From the NCBI RefSeq assembly GCF_024181225.1, contig NZ_CP051198.1, forward strand, positions 2,232,001 to 2,296,000: a stretch of DNA of 64,000 bases. The letters are read 5' to 3'. Below the pieces are notes generated by a model, which made no database searches, was not told the DNA's origin, and was given only the letters and a program-made list of their open reading frames with translations. Each line of letters starts with the position of its first letter. Within the stretch, counting starts at the first letter, position 1. Below, one piece after another: positions 1 to 8,468 of the stretch. The position numbers and the translations under genes are program-made. This DNA is from Treponema sp. OMZ 787 (GTDB lineage Bacteria > Spirochaetota > Spirochaetia > Treponematales > Treponemataceae).

Positions 1-91
1 AATTTTTATTGGAGCGGCAGCGTAATCGCCCGGCTGTTTAAAAATTCAATTTTTAAATAGCCGAGGCGAGTACTAGGAGCCAATAAAAATT
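1..91. repeat. 91-bp imperfect palindrome after nifJ
   Basis: Perfect 12-bp terminal arms lie at 1-12 and 80-91. Inside, bases 27-46 pair with 48-68 with one bulge and one wobble pair, so most of the segment can fold into one long cruciform or hairpin. The right arm overlaps the nifJ stop codon. It could act as a transcription end or mRNA 3' stabiliser for nifJ, but no clean U-tract follows. A small non-autonomous mobile palindrome is the alternative. It may extend left beyond the window. Confidence 0.6.
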
Positions 92-3000
92 ACTCGGCCA
101 TACGCTTATACCGATTATACCTCTCCTTAGCGTCTTCCTCTGCGTGCTTGAACAAGACTTCCGCAACATCGGGGAAGGTCTTTTTAAGCGAGGTGTAGCG
201 GACTTCGGAGTTGATGAAGTCTTGGAATGAGGCAGTCGGTTCCTTGCTGTCCAGCTGGAAGGGATTTTTGCCTTCGGCTTTTAAGCGCGGATCAAAGCGG
301 TATAGGTGCCAGTAGCCGGCCTCAACAGCCTTTTTCTCCTGCTCGACGCTTCTTCCCATGCCGGAGCGGAGTCCGTGGTTGATACAGGGAGCGTAACAGA
401 TAACGATGGAAGGGCCGTCATAGCTTTCGGCTTCTTTTACAGCCTTTACAAACTGGCTCATATTGGAACCTATGGCAACCTGAGCTACATAAACATAGCC
501 GTAGGTCATAAGCATTGCACCCAAATCCTTTTTGCGGATTCGTTTTCCGCCTGCCGCAAATTTTGCAACAGCCGCTGTTGGAGTCGACTTTGAGGACTGA
601 CCTCCCGTATTGGAATAAACTTCAGTATCGAATACGAGGATGTTAAAGTCTTCGCCCGAAGCCATGGTGTGGTCAAGACCGCCGTAACCGATATCATAGG
701 CCCATCCGTCGCCTCCGAATGACCATACACTCTTTTTGACAATAAAGTCTTTAAGCTTGTAGATATACTCCAAGAGTCTGTCAGCCTCGATATTTCCCGT
801 ATTATATTTGAAGGTATGGCTTTCGGGAACGGGAAGATAATCGGCAGCATCCGTATTCTTTACAGCCGTATTTCTAGGCGGCTGATGAGCATCAAAGAGG
901 GCCTTAATCTTATCGCAGGTTAGGATATTGGCTTCAACATCTTTTTTATTTTCAATCCATTCTTTAAAGAGCGGAGTAAAATCGGTTCCGACATTGAGCT
1001 CGATAAATTTTTTCATATAGTCTTCGGCTTGTTCCCTTAACTTGCGTGCACCGAGGGCCATTCCGTAGCCGTAGTTTGCATTGTCTTCAAAAAGGGAACT
1101 TGCCCAAGTGGGACCCTTACCCTTTTCGTTATAGGTAAAGCCGGCAGTGGGGTAAGAGCCTCCCCATATCGAAGAACAGCCTGAAGCATTTGCTATCATC
1201 ATGCGGTCTCCGAAAAGGCGGGTAACAAGGGTTGCGTAGGCTGTTTCGCCGCAGCCTGCACAAGCTCCGTGGAATTCCAAGAGAGGCTGCTTAAACTGGC
1301 TTCCCTTAACCGAGAACTGATCCATAAGACCGTGCTTTGTAGAAACATTGTCAACTGCATAGTCCCAGTTTTTAGCCTGAGCTTCTTCCTCTGCCAGAGG
1401 CTTCATAACGAGGGCCTTGTTCTTTGCGGGACAGACGTTTGCACAGTTTGAACATCCGGTGCAGTCCATAACCGAAACCTGCATCCTGTACTCAAGACCT
1501 TCAAGTCCTTTTCCGTTGGCCTTTATTGTTTCAAAGCCCTCAGGTTTTGCCTCTCTCTCTTTTTCGTCAAGAAGGAAGGGGCGGATTACGGCGTGAGGAC
1601 ATACGAATGAACACTGGTTACACTGAATACAGTTTTCCTTTATCCAGTGCGGAACTTCAACTGCAACGCCTCGCTTTTCATATCGGCTTGTGCAGTTAGG
1701 CATTCTTCCGTCTTCAACACCCTTAAAGGTACTCACTCTTAGAGCATCTCCTTCCTGCCTGTTGATGGGAATAAGAACATTGCGTACATAGGGCGGAAGA
1801 TGAGAATTTGAAATAACAGAATCCTCTGCATTTGCCCAAGCGGCAGGCACGGCAACCTTGTGAAGAGAGGCGACACCCTTTTCTACTGCCGCATAGTTCA
1901 TATTTACGACATCTTCACCCTTTTTACCGTAATCTCTTACTATGGATTTTTTTAAACTGTCAACGGCTTCTTCAATAGGAATAATTTCTGCAAGTTTAAA
2001 GAAGGCGGACTGCATTATCATATTGATTCTTCCGCCGAGACCGATATCCTGAGCAATACCTGTAGCGTTTATGGTATAAAACTTAATTTCGTTTTTTGCG
2101 ATAAAGCGTTTCATCTCTCCCGGGAGGTTGGCTTCAAGCTCTTCATCTGACCAGAGACAGTTAAGCAAGAAGGTTCCGCCTTTTTTTAAGCCCTTCAATA
2201 AATCGTATTGATGAACATAGGACTGTTTTGAACAAGAAATAAAGTCGGCATCGCTTATAAGATATGTCGACTTTATCGGCTGTTTTCCGAAGCGTAGGTG
2301 AGAAATTGTTACGCCTCCCGATTTTTTACTGTCATAAGCAAAATAGGCCTGGGCATACATACCGGTGCTGTCGCCGATAATCTTGATGGCGCTCTTATTT
2401 GCACCTACAGTTCCGTCAGAGCCGAAGCCCCAGAATTTACATCTGATTGTTCCGGCAGGTTCTGTTTTAATTTCCTCTAAAACAGGAAGACTTAAATTTG
2501 TAAGATCGTCTTCGATTCCTACTGTAAAATTGTTTTTAGGTGCATCGGCTTTAAGATTGTCAAACACCGATTTTACCATTGAGGGGGTCGTATCCTTAGA
2601 AGCAAGGCCGTACCTTCCGCCAACGATTAAGGGCTTATTGGGTACATCAATGTAAGCGCCGAGTATATCCAAGTGAAGGGGTTCATAAAGAGCACCCTTT
2701 TCCTTTGTCCTGTCAAGAACGGCAATCTTTTTAACCGTCTTAGGCATTACATCAAAAAGATATTTAGGCGAGAAGGGGCGGAAAAGTCTTACCTTAATAA
2801 GACCTACTTTTTCTCCCTTAGAAACAAGGTAGTCAACCGTTTCTTCTGCTGTCTCGGTGATAGAGCCCATAGCGATAATTACTCTTTCGGCATCGGGTGC
2901 TCCGTGATAGTCGAAGGGGCGGTAAGTTCTTCCGGTCAAGGCAGAAATCTGCTTCATATAGTCTGCAACTATTTCTACAGCATCGGTGTAGAATTTATTG

Positions 3001-3695
3001 GAGGCTTCCGAGGCTTGAAAATAAACATCGGGGTTTTGAGCCGTTCCCTTTGTAAAGGGGTGCTCGGGATTCATGGCTGTGGTGCGCCAATCGTTTAAGG
3101 CCTTCCAGTCAAGCATTTTTGCAAAGTCTTCGTAATCGATAAGTTCGACATTCTGAAGTTCATGGCTGGTTCTAAAGCCGTCAAAAAAGTGGAGGAAGGG
3201 AACTCTGCCCTTTATTGCTGCAAGGTGAGCAATACCGCCGAGGTCGATGATTTCCTGAACCGAGCCTGAGGCAAGCATACCGAAACCTGTTTGGCGGCAA
3301 GCCATAACGTCCTGATGATCGCCGAAAATAGACAGGGCGTGAGACGAGAGAGCTCTGGCCGATACATGCAAAACACCCGGCAAAAGTTCACCGGACATCT
3401 TGTACATATTGGGTATCATAAGTAAAAGCCCCTGACTGGCTGTAAAGCTTGAAGCTAAGGCTCCGGCAGAAAGGGCTCCGTGCATTGATCCTGCAGCTCC
3501 TGCTTCGGACTCCAATTCCGAAACAAGAACGGTTTGCCCGAAAATATTTTTTCTTCCGTTGGCAGCCCATGAGTCAACCAGCTCAGCCATATCTGAAGAG
3601 GGCGTAATCGGATAAATGGCAGCCACATCGGTAAATGCATAAGCAACATACGAAGCCGCATTATTACCGGTCATTGTTTGTGTTTTCTTTTGCAT
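90..3695 (-). CDS. nifJ: Pyruvate:ferredoxin (flavodoxin) oxidoreductase
   Basis: This cytosolic enzyme oxidatively decarboxylates pyruvate with CoA to acetyl-CoA and CO2, passing electrons to ferredoxin or flavodoxin. At 1201 residues it has the usual single-chain length. The N-terminal domain carries PITPSSDMAEL near residue 30. Two [4Fe-4S] motifs follow: CIQCNQCSFVCP near residue 690 and CTGCSNCANVCP near 745. The third cluster and thiamine region starts at CAGCGETAY near 812, and GDGWAYDIGYGG near 995 is the thiamine diphosphate site. The ATG has an AGGAG site upstream. Its first 32 bases overlap the end of the racemase gene, so the two are probably translated together. The long open frames on the opposite strand are shadows. 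The assignment is firm. Confidence 0.97.
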   Translation of the reverse strand: MQKKTQTMTGNNAASYVAYAFTDVAAIYPITPSSDMAELVDSWAANGRKNIFGQTVLVSELESEAGAAGSMHGALSAGALASSFTASQGLLLMIPNMYKMSGELLPGVLHVSARALSSHALSIFGDHQDVMACRQTGFGMLASGSVQEIIDLGGIAHLAAIKGRVPFLHFFDGFRTSHELQNVELIDYEDFAKMLDWKALNDWRTTAMNPEHPFTKGTAQNPDVYFQASEASNKFYTDAVEIVADYMKQISALTGRTYRPFDYHGAPDAERVIIAMGSITETAEETVDYLVSKGEKVGLIKVRLFRPFSPKYLFDVMPKTVKKIAVLDRTKEKGALYEPLHLDILGAYIDVPNKPLIVGGRYGLASKDTTPSMVKSVFDNLKADAPKNNFTVGIEDDLTNLSLPVLEEIKTEPAGTIRCKFWGFGSDGTVGANKSAIKIIGDSTGMYAQAYFAYDSKKSGGVTISHLRFGKQPIKSTYLISDADFISCSKQSYVHQYDLLKGLKKGGTFLLNCLWSDEELEANLPGEMKRFIAKNEIKFYTINATGIAQDIGLGGRINMIMQSAFFKLAEIIPIEEAVDSLKKSIVRDYGKKGEDVVNMNYAAVEKGVASLHKVAVPAAWANAEDSVISNSHLPPYVRNVLIPINRQEGDALRVSTFKGVEDGRMPNCTSRYEKRGVAVEVPHWIKENCIQCNQCSFVCPHAVIRPFLLDEKEREAKPEGFETIKANGKGLEGLEYRMQVSVMDCTGCSNCANVCPAKNKALVMKPLAEEEAQAKNWDYAVDNVSTKHGLMDQFSVKGSQFKQPLLEFHGACAGCGETAYATLVTRLFGDRMMIANASGCSSIWGGSYPTAGFTYNEKGKGPTWASSLFEDNANYGYGMALGARKLREQAEDYMKKFIELNVGTDFTPLFKEWIENKKDVEANILTCDKIKALFDAHQPPRNTAVKNTDAADYLPVPESHTFKYNTGNIEADRLLEYIYKLKDFIVKKSVWSFGGDGWAYDIGYGGLDHTMASGEDFNILVFDTEVYSNTGGQSSKSTPTAAVAKFAAGGKRIRKKDLGAMLMTYGYVYVAQVAIGSNMSQFVKAVKEAESYDGPSIVICYAPCINHGLRSGMGRSVEQEKKAVEAGYWHLYRFDPRLKAEGKNPFQLDSKEPTASFQDFINSEVRYTSLKKTFPDVAEVLFKHAEEDAKERYNRYKRMAE

Positions 3696-4383
3696 ACTCT
3701 TTTTTCTCCTTGATATTTAATATCGTAGTATGTAATATGGTTTCCAGCATTTTATTTGCCGGGTCTATAATTCTAATTGAGGTGTGCTTTTCAAGTTCCA
3801 TTTGTATATAAGGAAAATGAGTACAGCCCAATATAAGGCTGTCTATTTTGTATTCTTCTATTTCAATTTTTTCAAGATAAGATAAAAATCCTTTAAGATT
3901 TAATAGTTCTACTATTTTATCGGGGCTAAGCCCTTCTTCAATAAGCCGAACTATACTTATATTTCCTATCGGAATAGTATTCTTATCTTGGTTATAACTT
4001 TGAATAATCCTGTCGATTGTATAAGCCGATAATCCGTTTGCCGCTAAAATAGCTATGTTCTTGCAATCCTTAGGTAATTTTTTATATGTATCTAAAGGAC
4101 TAAAAATCTCGATATTTAAAATTCTTCTTATTTTTTCATAGTCTACAGCAGCACTTAGCGAGTTACAATATATTACAATAAAATCGGCTCCATTGGATAT
4201 AGCTTCTTTCGATTTAACTATAAAAAGCTCTTCAAGAGCTTCTTGTGAAAAATATTGTAAATTTGATTGCTCATCACAGTTACTCGACATAGGAACAGCA
4301 AAGGCTTCTATACCATGACTTTTTAAAAGTTCTACTCCCATTCGGGTATCAACCGTAGTTCCGGCAAACACAGCCGCTTTCAA
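3664..4383 (-). CDS. Aspartate/glutamate racemase family protein
   Basis: This is a 239-residue member of the cofactor-independent Asp/Glu/hydantoin racemase superfamily. The two catalytic cysteines expected of the family are visible in IYCNSLSAA and LILGCTHFPYI. It begins FAGTTVDTRMG rather than the DSGxGG motif of MurI, so it is more like the amino-acid racemase branch than the peptidoglycan glutamate racemase; the substrate is unknown. The only workable start is TTG at 4383: it has GGAGG about 10 nt upstream, and an in-frame stop lies just before it. The gene overlaps nifJ by 32 bp and follows megL, suggesting one amino-acid catabolic transcript. Confidence 0.8.
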   Translation of the reverse strand: MKAAVFAGTTVDTRMGVELLKSHGIEAFAVPMSSNCDEQSNLQYFSQEALEELFIVKSKEAISNGADFIVIYCNSLSAAVDYEKIRRILNIEIFSPLDTYKKLPKDCKNIAILAANGLSAYTIDRIIQSYNQDKNTIPIGNISIVRLIEEGLSPDKIVELLNLKGFLSYLEKIEIEEYKIDSLILGCTHFPYIQMELEKHTSIRIIDPANKMLETILHTTILNIKEKKEYAKENTNNDR

Positions 4384-4408
4384 AAATCAACAACCTCCAT
4401 TTCAAATA

Positions 4409-4432
4409 CGGACAGGCGAAAACACCTGTCCG
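4409..4432. terminator. Hairpin between megL and the racemase gene
   Basis: A perfect 8-bp stem (4409-4416 with 4425-4432) has an 8-nt loop. The T-run lies on the plus-strand side (ATTTTTAA). Reading on the minus strand, it sits just after megL but is followed only by TATTTG, so it would be a weak or partial terminator or a 3' stabilising hairpin. Confidence 0.5.
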
Positions 4433-4447
4433 ATTTTTAATTAAGAC

Positions 4448-5653
4448 TTATTTAACAAGTTTATCTAAGGCTTGTTTTAAGTCGGCAATAATATCCTCTG
4501 CATCTTCAAGACCTACAGAAAGGCGTACCAAACCTTCGGCAATATCCGAAGCAGCTCTTTCTTCAGGCGTATAAGGGGAGTGAGTCATACTTGCAGGATG
4601 CTGGATGAGAGTTTCGGCATCACCTAAGCTTACTGCAATTGTTGCAAACTTAACGGAATTTATAAGAGTTTTTCCGGCTTCCAAACCGCCCTTAACTGTA
4701 AAGGCAATCATAGCTCCGCAAAGTTTCATCTGTTTTTTTGCAAGCTCATATTGCGGGAAGGACTTAAGACCGGGGAAGGCGATGGACTCAACTGCAGGAT
4801 GCTTTTCCAAGAACTCTGCTACTTTTTGAGCATTGGCACAGTGTTTTTCCATTCGGATATCGAGGGTCTTCATACCGCGGCCGATTAAGTAAGCTTCAAA
4901 GGGGCCCAATGTAGAACCTGTCATATCCTTAACACCTACAAAGCGTACCTGATCAATGAATTCTTTTTTTCCTACAACAAATCCTGCGATAACATCTCCA
5001 TGTCCGTTTAGGTATTTTGTTGCAGAGTGAAGAACAACATCTGCACCTAAATCAAGCGGTCTCTGAAGATAGGGAGTCATATATGTATTATCTACTACTA
5101 CCTTGCAATCAGGATTATTTGCATGAGCAATTTTGCTTATTTCTGCAATATCGCAAAGATACATATTGGGGTTGGCAGGTGTTTCCAAATAAACAACTTT
5201 TGTATTGGGCTTTAAAGCTTTTTTTACATTTTCAGGGTCTCGTGTGTCAACGAATGTTACTTCAACTCCGAAGCGTGAAAGACCATGATTTAAAAAAGCA
5301 AAAGTACAACCGTAAAGAGTTTTTCCTGCAACAATGTGATCTCCTGCATTTACAATTGACCAAATACATGAAGTAACAGCACCGATACCGGAGCTTGCAG
5401 ACATACATGCTTCACCGTTTTCAAGGCAGGCAAGTTTTTCTTCAACAACTGAAGTCGTAGGATTGCCTAAGCGGGTATAGATATAACCATCTTCCTCTAA
5501 GGCAAATCTGCGGCCGCCCTGCTCTGCAGAGTCAAATGCAAATGTTGAAGTTTGATAAATAGGTGTGGCGAGAGCACCGTATTTGTTCTTAATGCTTCCT
5601 GCGTGAATCTGTTTTGAAGCAAATCCCAGTTTTTCTAATTCTTTTTTATCCAT
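4448..5653 (-). CDS. megL: Methionine gamma-lyase
   Basis: This PLP enzyme of the Cys/Met metabolism family cleaves methionine to methanethiol, 2-oxobutyrate and ammonia, and usually also releases H2S from cysteine or homocysteine. The 401-residue protein starts MDKKELEKLGFASKQIHAG. It has YTRLGNPT, the ASSGIGA loop, the PLP lysine in SATKYLNGHGDVIAG near residue 210, and the C-terminal SLGDAETLIQHPASMTH segment. The sequence matches what I recall of the T. denticola enzyme. The ATG at 5653 is preferred over an upstream TTG because GGAGG sits just before it. 2-oxobutyrate can feed 2-oxoacid:ferredoxin oxidoreductases, which fits the downstream nifJ. Confidence 0.95.
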   Translation of the reverse strand: MDKKELEKLGFASKQIHAGSIKNKYGALATPIYQTSTFAFDSAEQGGRRFALEEDGYIYTRLGNPTTSVVEEKLACLENGEACMSASSGIGAVTSCIWSIVNAGDHIVAGKTLYGCTFAFLNHGLSRFGVEVTFVDTRDPENVKKALKPNTKVVYLETPANPNMYLCDIAEISKIAHANNPDCKVVVDNTYMTPYLQRPLDLGADVVLHSATKYLNGHGDVIAGFVVGKKEFIDQVRFVGVKDMTGSTLGPFEAYLIGRGMKTLDIRMEKHCANAQKVAEFLEKHPAVESIAFPGLKSFPQYELAKKQMKLCGAMIAFTVKGGLEAGKTLINSVKFATIAVSLGDAETLIQHPASMTHSPYTPEERAASDIAEGLVRLSVGLEDAEDIIADLKQALDKLVK

Positions 5654-5687
5654 ATCTTCCTCCAAATAAAAGATACATATTGCGACT

Positions 5688-5716
5688 ATTATAAAACATT
5701 TATTGTATTAACGCAA
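5688..5716 (-). promoter_or_regulatory. Sigma-70 type promoter of megL
   Basis: On the minus strand, TTGCGT at 5716-5711 and TATAAT at 5693-5688 are separated by exactly 17 nt, about 35 nt upstream of the megL ATG. Confidence 0.65.
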
Positions 5717-5804
5717 GTATAAAAAAGTAAAATTTAGAAATTTATCTTAATTCATTATAAAGCCGTATGCAGTTTTATCATTACGTTTACAGATCCCGTA
5801 ATAC

Positions 5805-5833
5805 TTGACTTCATTATCATCTTATTATATCAT
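5805..5833 (+). promoter_or_regulatory. Sigma-70 type promoter of the EamA transporter
   Basis: TTGACT (5805-5810) and TATCAT (5828-5833) are separated by 17 nt, ahead of the ATG at 5873. Confidence 0.6.
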
Positions 5834-5872
5834 GTCGTCGATAAAAATTCATATTATAACCAGAGCTGTGCT

Positions 5873-6748
5873 ATGTCCAATAAAATAAAATCATACTTAT
5901 TTGCCTTAACGGCAGTTATCTTTTTTGCCTCATCATTTCCTTTCTCAAGATTTGCATTAGTATATTTTAGTCCTGAAGCCTTGGGATTTTTAAGATGCTC
6001 TTTGGCAAGTATCGTCCTTTTAATAATCGGAAGATTTAATAACTTACGCTCTCCTTTCAAACTAAAACATATAGGATTATTTTTTATATCGGGAGCACTA
6101 GGCTTCGGTCTTTATCTTATAGTATTTAATATGGGACTTAAAACAATTACCGCGGCAACCTCAAGTATTCTCATCGCAACAACCCCCATAATGACTGCAG
6201 CAGCAGCTTCGATACTTTATGGAGAAAAAATAAGCAGAATAGGAATCTTCTCAATCTTTTGTGCCTTTTGCGGAGTTTTAATTATTATTTTATGGAAAGG
6301 AATTCTATCAATAAACATAGGAATAGTATGGACTGTTATCGCGGCAGTTTTTTTCTGCGGATACAATATACTAAGCAGAAAACTTGGAAAGATGGGTTAT
6401 ACCTCAATAGAGATTGTTACATACAGTATGATTGCAGCAGCAATTATTTTATCGCCTTTTTCCATAGATGCATATAAACAAATTATTAATGCAGAATTAA
6501 AATATATCGGCAGCTTCATATACTTAGGAATCTTTACCAGTGCCTTAGGATATTTTTGTTTTAATAAAGGAATAGAAATAGCTGAAAAGACAAGCGATGT
6601 TACAAATTTTCTCTTCGTTAACCCTTTGGTTGCAAGTCTTTTAGGCTATGTTGCTCTCGGTGAAACATTAAATGCAGGTACAATCATAGGAGGGGCGGTT
6701 ATTATAGCAAGTATTGTTTTGTTTTCGCTAAAAGGTGCAAAGAAATAA
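5873..6748 (+). CDS. EamA/DMT family transporter
   Basis: This is a 291-residue inner-membrane protein with about ten hydrophobic segments, arranged as two homologous five-helix halves typical of the drug/metabolite transporter superfamily. Family signals are FFASSFPFSRFAL near the start, the loop ITAATSSILIATTPIMTA and the C-terminal VNPLVASLLGYVALGE. Members export amino acids or other small metabolites; the substrate cannot be read from the sequence. It is divergent from megL across about 220 bp, so a role in exporting a methionine-breakdown product is possible but unsupported. The start has no strong Shine-Dalgarno sequence. Confidence 0.85.
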   Translation: MSNKIKSYLFALTAVIFFASSFPFSRFALVYFSPEALGFLRCSLASIVLLIIGRFNNLRSPFKLKHIGLFFISGALGFGLYLIVFNMGLKTITAATSSILIATTPIMTAAAASILYGEKISRIGIFSIFCAFCGVLIIILWKGILSINIGIVWTVIAAVFFCGYNILSRKLGKMGYTSIEIVTYSMIAAAIILSPFSIDAYKQIINAELKYIGSFIYLGIFTSALGYFCFNKGIEIAEKTSDVTNFLFVNPLVASLLGYVALGETLNAGTIIGGAVIIASIVLFSLKGAKK

Positions 6749-6763
6749 CTTAGAAAAATTAAA

Positions 6764-6806
6764 TAAAAAAATCCCGAAACTCAATAAGCTTCGGGATTTT
6801 TTTATT
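6764..6806. terminator. Bidirectional intrinsic terminator
   Basis: The stem ATCCCGAA/TTCGGGAT is flanked by A-runs on the left and T-runs on the right, so it can end transcription of the EamA gene (plus) and of the NhaC gene (minus). Confidence 0.85.
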
Positions 6807-6864
6807 TTAGATTAAGCTAAGACTTCCATCTTAGTTTATAAAGTAAATACTTGCAACCAATAGG

Positions 6865-8226
6865 CTATTTTGCTTTAACAGGTTTCCATTCTTCAAAATT
6901 CCAAGGATGCTTTTTAATGTATCCGTCAGCGAACGGGAAGAATATGGAAAGGACTAATAAAACTGCCAATAAGAGCTGATACCACAATAGGGGTATAACA
7001 CCTACAGGGCTTACAAGACCGTTTGTAAAGGAACATGCTATTAAAAGCTGGGCACCATAGGGAATTAAACCTTGCATTACACAAGAGAAGGCATCAAGAA
7101 GAGATGCAGACCGGCGCGGGTCAACCTTAAACTCTTCGCACATTTCCTTAGCTATGGGGCCATCGATAATAATTGCAACGGTGTTGTTGGCTGTTGCAGC
7201 ATCCGTAATAAGGGTAAGAGCACCGATACCAAGCTCGGCTGATTTTCTTCCCTTTACCATGCCCTTTATTTTTTGCAAGAGCCACTCCATACCGCCGGCC
7301 TGGGTTACCATATAAGCAAGCCCTCCTGTTAACATAGAGAGCAAGAATATTTCAAACATTCCGCTGAAGCCGTCATAGATATGATTTGTCCACTGCAAAG
7401 GATTAAATGCTCCATAAGCCATTCCTATAACGCCTGAGAATACGATTCCGCCAAGAAGAACAACAAATACATTAAGACCGGCAATGGCAGCAACCAATAC
7501 GAATATGTAAGGTAAAACTTTAACAATATTGAATTCCAAGGATTCGATTTGGGGAGGAACAGCAGGTCTTCCGAAAATCAAAAGAAGAACTAATGTTATA
7601 AGAGCGGCAGGCAAGGCTAAAGCTATATTTACCCTAAATTTATCTCTCATTTCTACATTTTGAGTTCTTGTAGCAGCAATAGTTGTATCGGAAATGATTG
7701 AAAGGTTATCACCAAACATTGCACCGCCTACCATAGCAGCAACCATGAGAGGCATTGAAATACCGGCTTTTTCTGCAAAGCCTACAGCAATAGGGCCTAC
7801 AGCTGCAATAGTACCGACGCTGGTACCTGTTGCGATAGATAAAAAACAACAGATAATAAAGAGACCTGCAGTAACAAAGTTAGCAGGAATCAATGTTAGA
7901 CCAAGGTTTACTGTAGAGTCAACACCGCCCATCTGTTTTGAAACAACAGAAAAAGCTCCTGCCAAAATGTAAATAATACACATGGTAATGATGTTTTCAT
8001 CTCCGCAACCCTTAATCAATGCATCAAATTTTTCGTTGATAGATCCTTTGTGCATTAAAAAAGCGGCTATAATACCTACAATAACGGCAATAGGCCCCTT
8101 AAAACCATAAAAACCCATCGGGTCGCCTTTTGCAACAAGTGTTACACCTATTCCAAGGTAAACGACAACAAAAATTAAAAAAGGCAACAGAGCTAAACCA
8201 TTAGGTTTAATTTTGGATTTTTCCAT
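6865..8226 (-). CDS. NhaC-type Na+/H+ antiporter family transporter
   Basis: This is a 453-residue polytopic inner-membrane protein of the NhaC/arginine-ornithine-type ion transporter superfamily. Visible family signatures are the GTSVGTIAAVGPIA loop, MVGGAMFGDNLSIISDTTIAATRTQ and ITDAATANNTVAIIIDGPIA. Some relatives exchange Na+ and H+ while others import amino acids such as methionine or tyrosine, so the substrate is open. The ATG at 8226 is chosen because GGAGG lies 8 nt upstream; an upstream frame extension would lack this. It is divergent from a second carrier of the same superfamily. Confidence 0.85.
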   Translation of the reverse strand: MEKSKIKPNGLALLPFLIFVVVYLGIGVTLVAKGDPMGFYGFKGPIAVIVGIIAAFLMHKGSINEKFDALIKGCGDENIITMCIIYILAGAFSVVSKQMGGVDSTVNLGLTLIPANFVTAGLFIICCFLSIATGTSVGTIAAVGPIAVGFAEKAGISMPLMVAAMVGGAMFGDNLSIISDTTIAATRTQNVEMRDKFRVNIALALPAALITLVLLLIFGRPAVPPQIESLEFNIVKVLPYIFVLVAAIAGLNVFVVLLGGIVFSGVIGMAYGAFNPLQWTNHIYDGFSGMFEIFLLSMLTGGLAYMVTQAGGMEWLLQKIKGMVKGRKSAELGIGALTLITDAATANNTVAIIIDGPIAKEMCEEFKVDPRRSASLLDAFSCVMQGLIPYGAQLLIACSFTNGLVSPVGVIPLLWYQLLLAVLLVLSIFFPFADGYIKKHPWNFEEWKPVKAK

Positions 8227-8299
8227 AAAAATATCCTCCATAAAAGTTTTACTCAAAATACATAGGCAAATTAACAGCCTCAATATTTTGCATTACTAG

Positions 8300-8328
8300 A
8301 TTATCGCATAGCTTTTACTTATTGTCAA
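8300..8328 (-). promoter_or_regulatory. Promoter of the minus-strand NhaC gene
   Basis: On the minus strand, TTGACA (8328-8323), a 17-nt spacer and GATAAT (8305-8300) form a near-consensus sigma-70 promoter. Confidence 0.75.
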
Positions 8329-8387
8329 TAAATAAAACCAAAACTCTTTATTTTTTTATAAAAAATTATAAATTCTTGTAAAAAAAC

Positions 8388-8416
8388 TTGACAGATAGAA
8401 ATTTTCATGTTACCAT
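8388..8416 (+). promoter_or_regulatory. Promoter of the plus-strand antiporter gene
   Basis: TTGACA (8388-8393), a 17-nt spacer and TACCAT (8411-8416) precede the ATG at 8469. Confidence 0.65.
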
Positions 8417-8468
8417 TTTCCAGCTAAACTAGCAATTTTTATAAATTGCAAAAAAAACGGAGGTTTAT

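Noticed and set aside
2298-3098. Open reading frames on the plus strand opposite nifJ
   Set aside because: They lack ribosome sites and family features and mirror the codon pattern of nifJ.
5654-5872. SAM or other riboswitch upstream of megL or the EamA gene
   Set aside because: Only two simple promoters are visible; no conserved riboswitch core or terminator hairpin is present.
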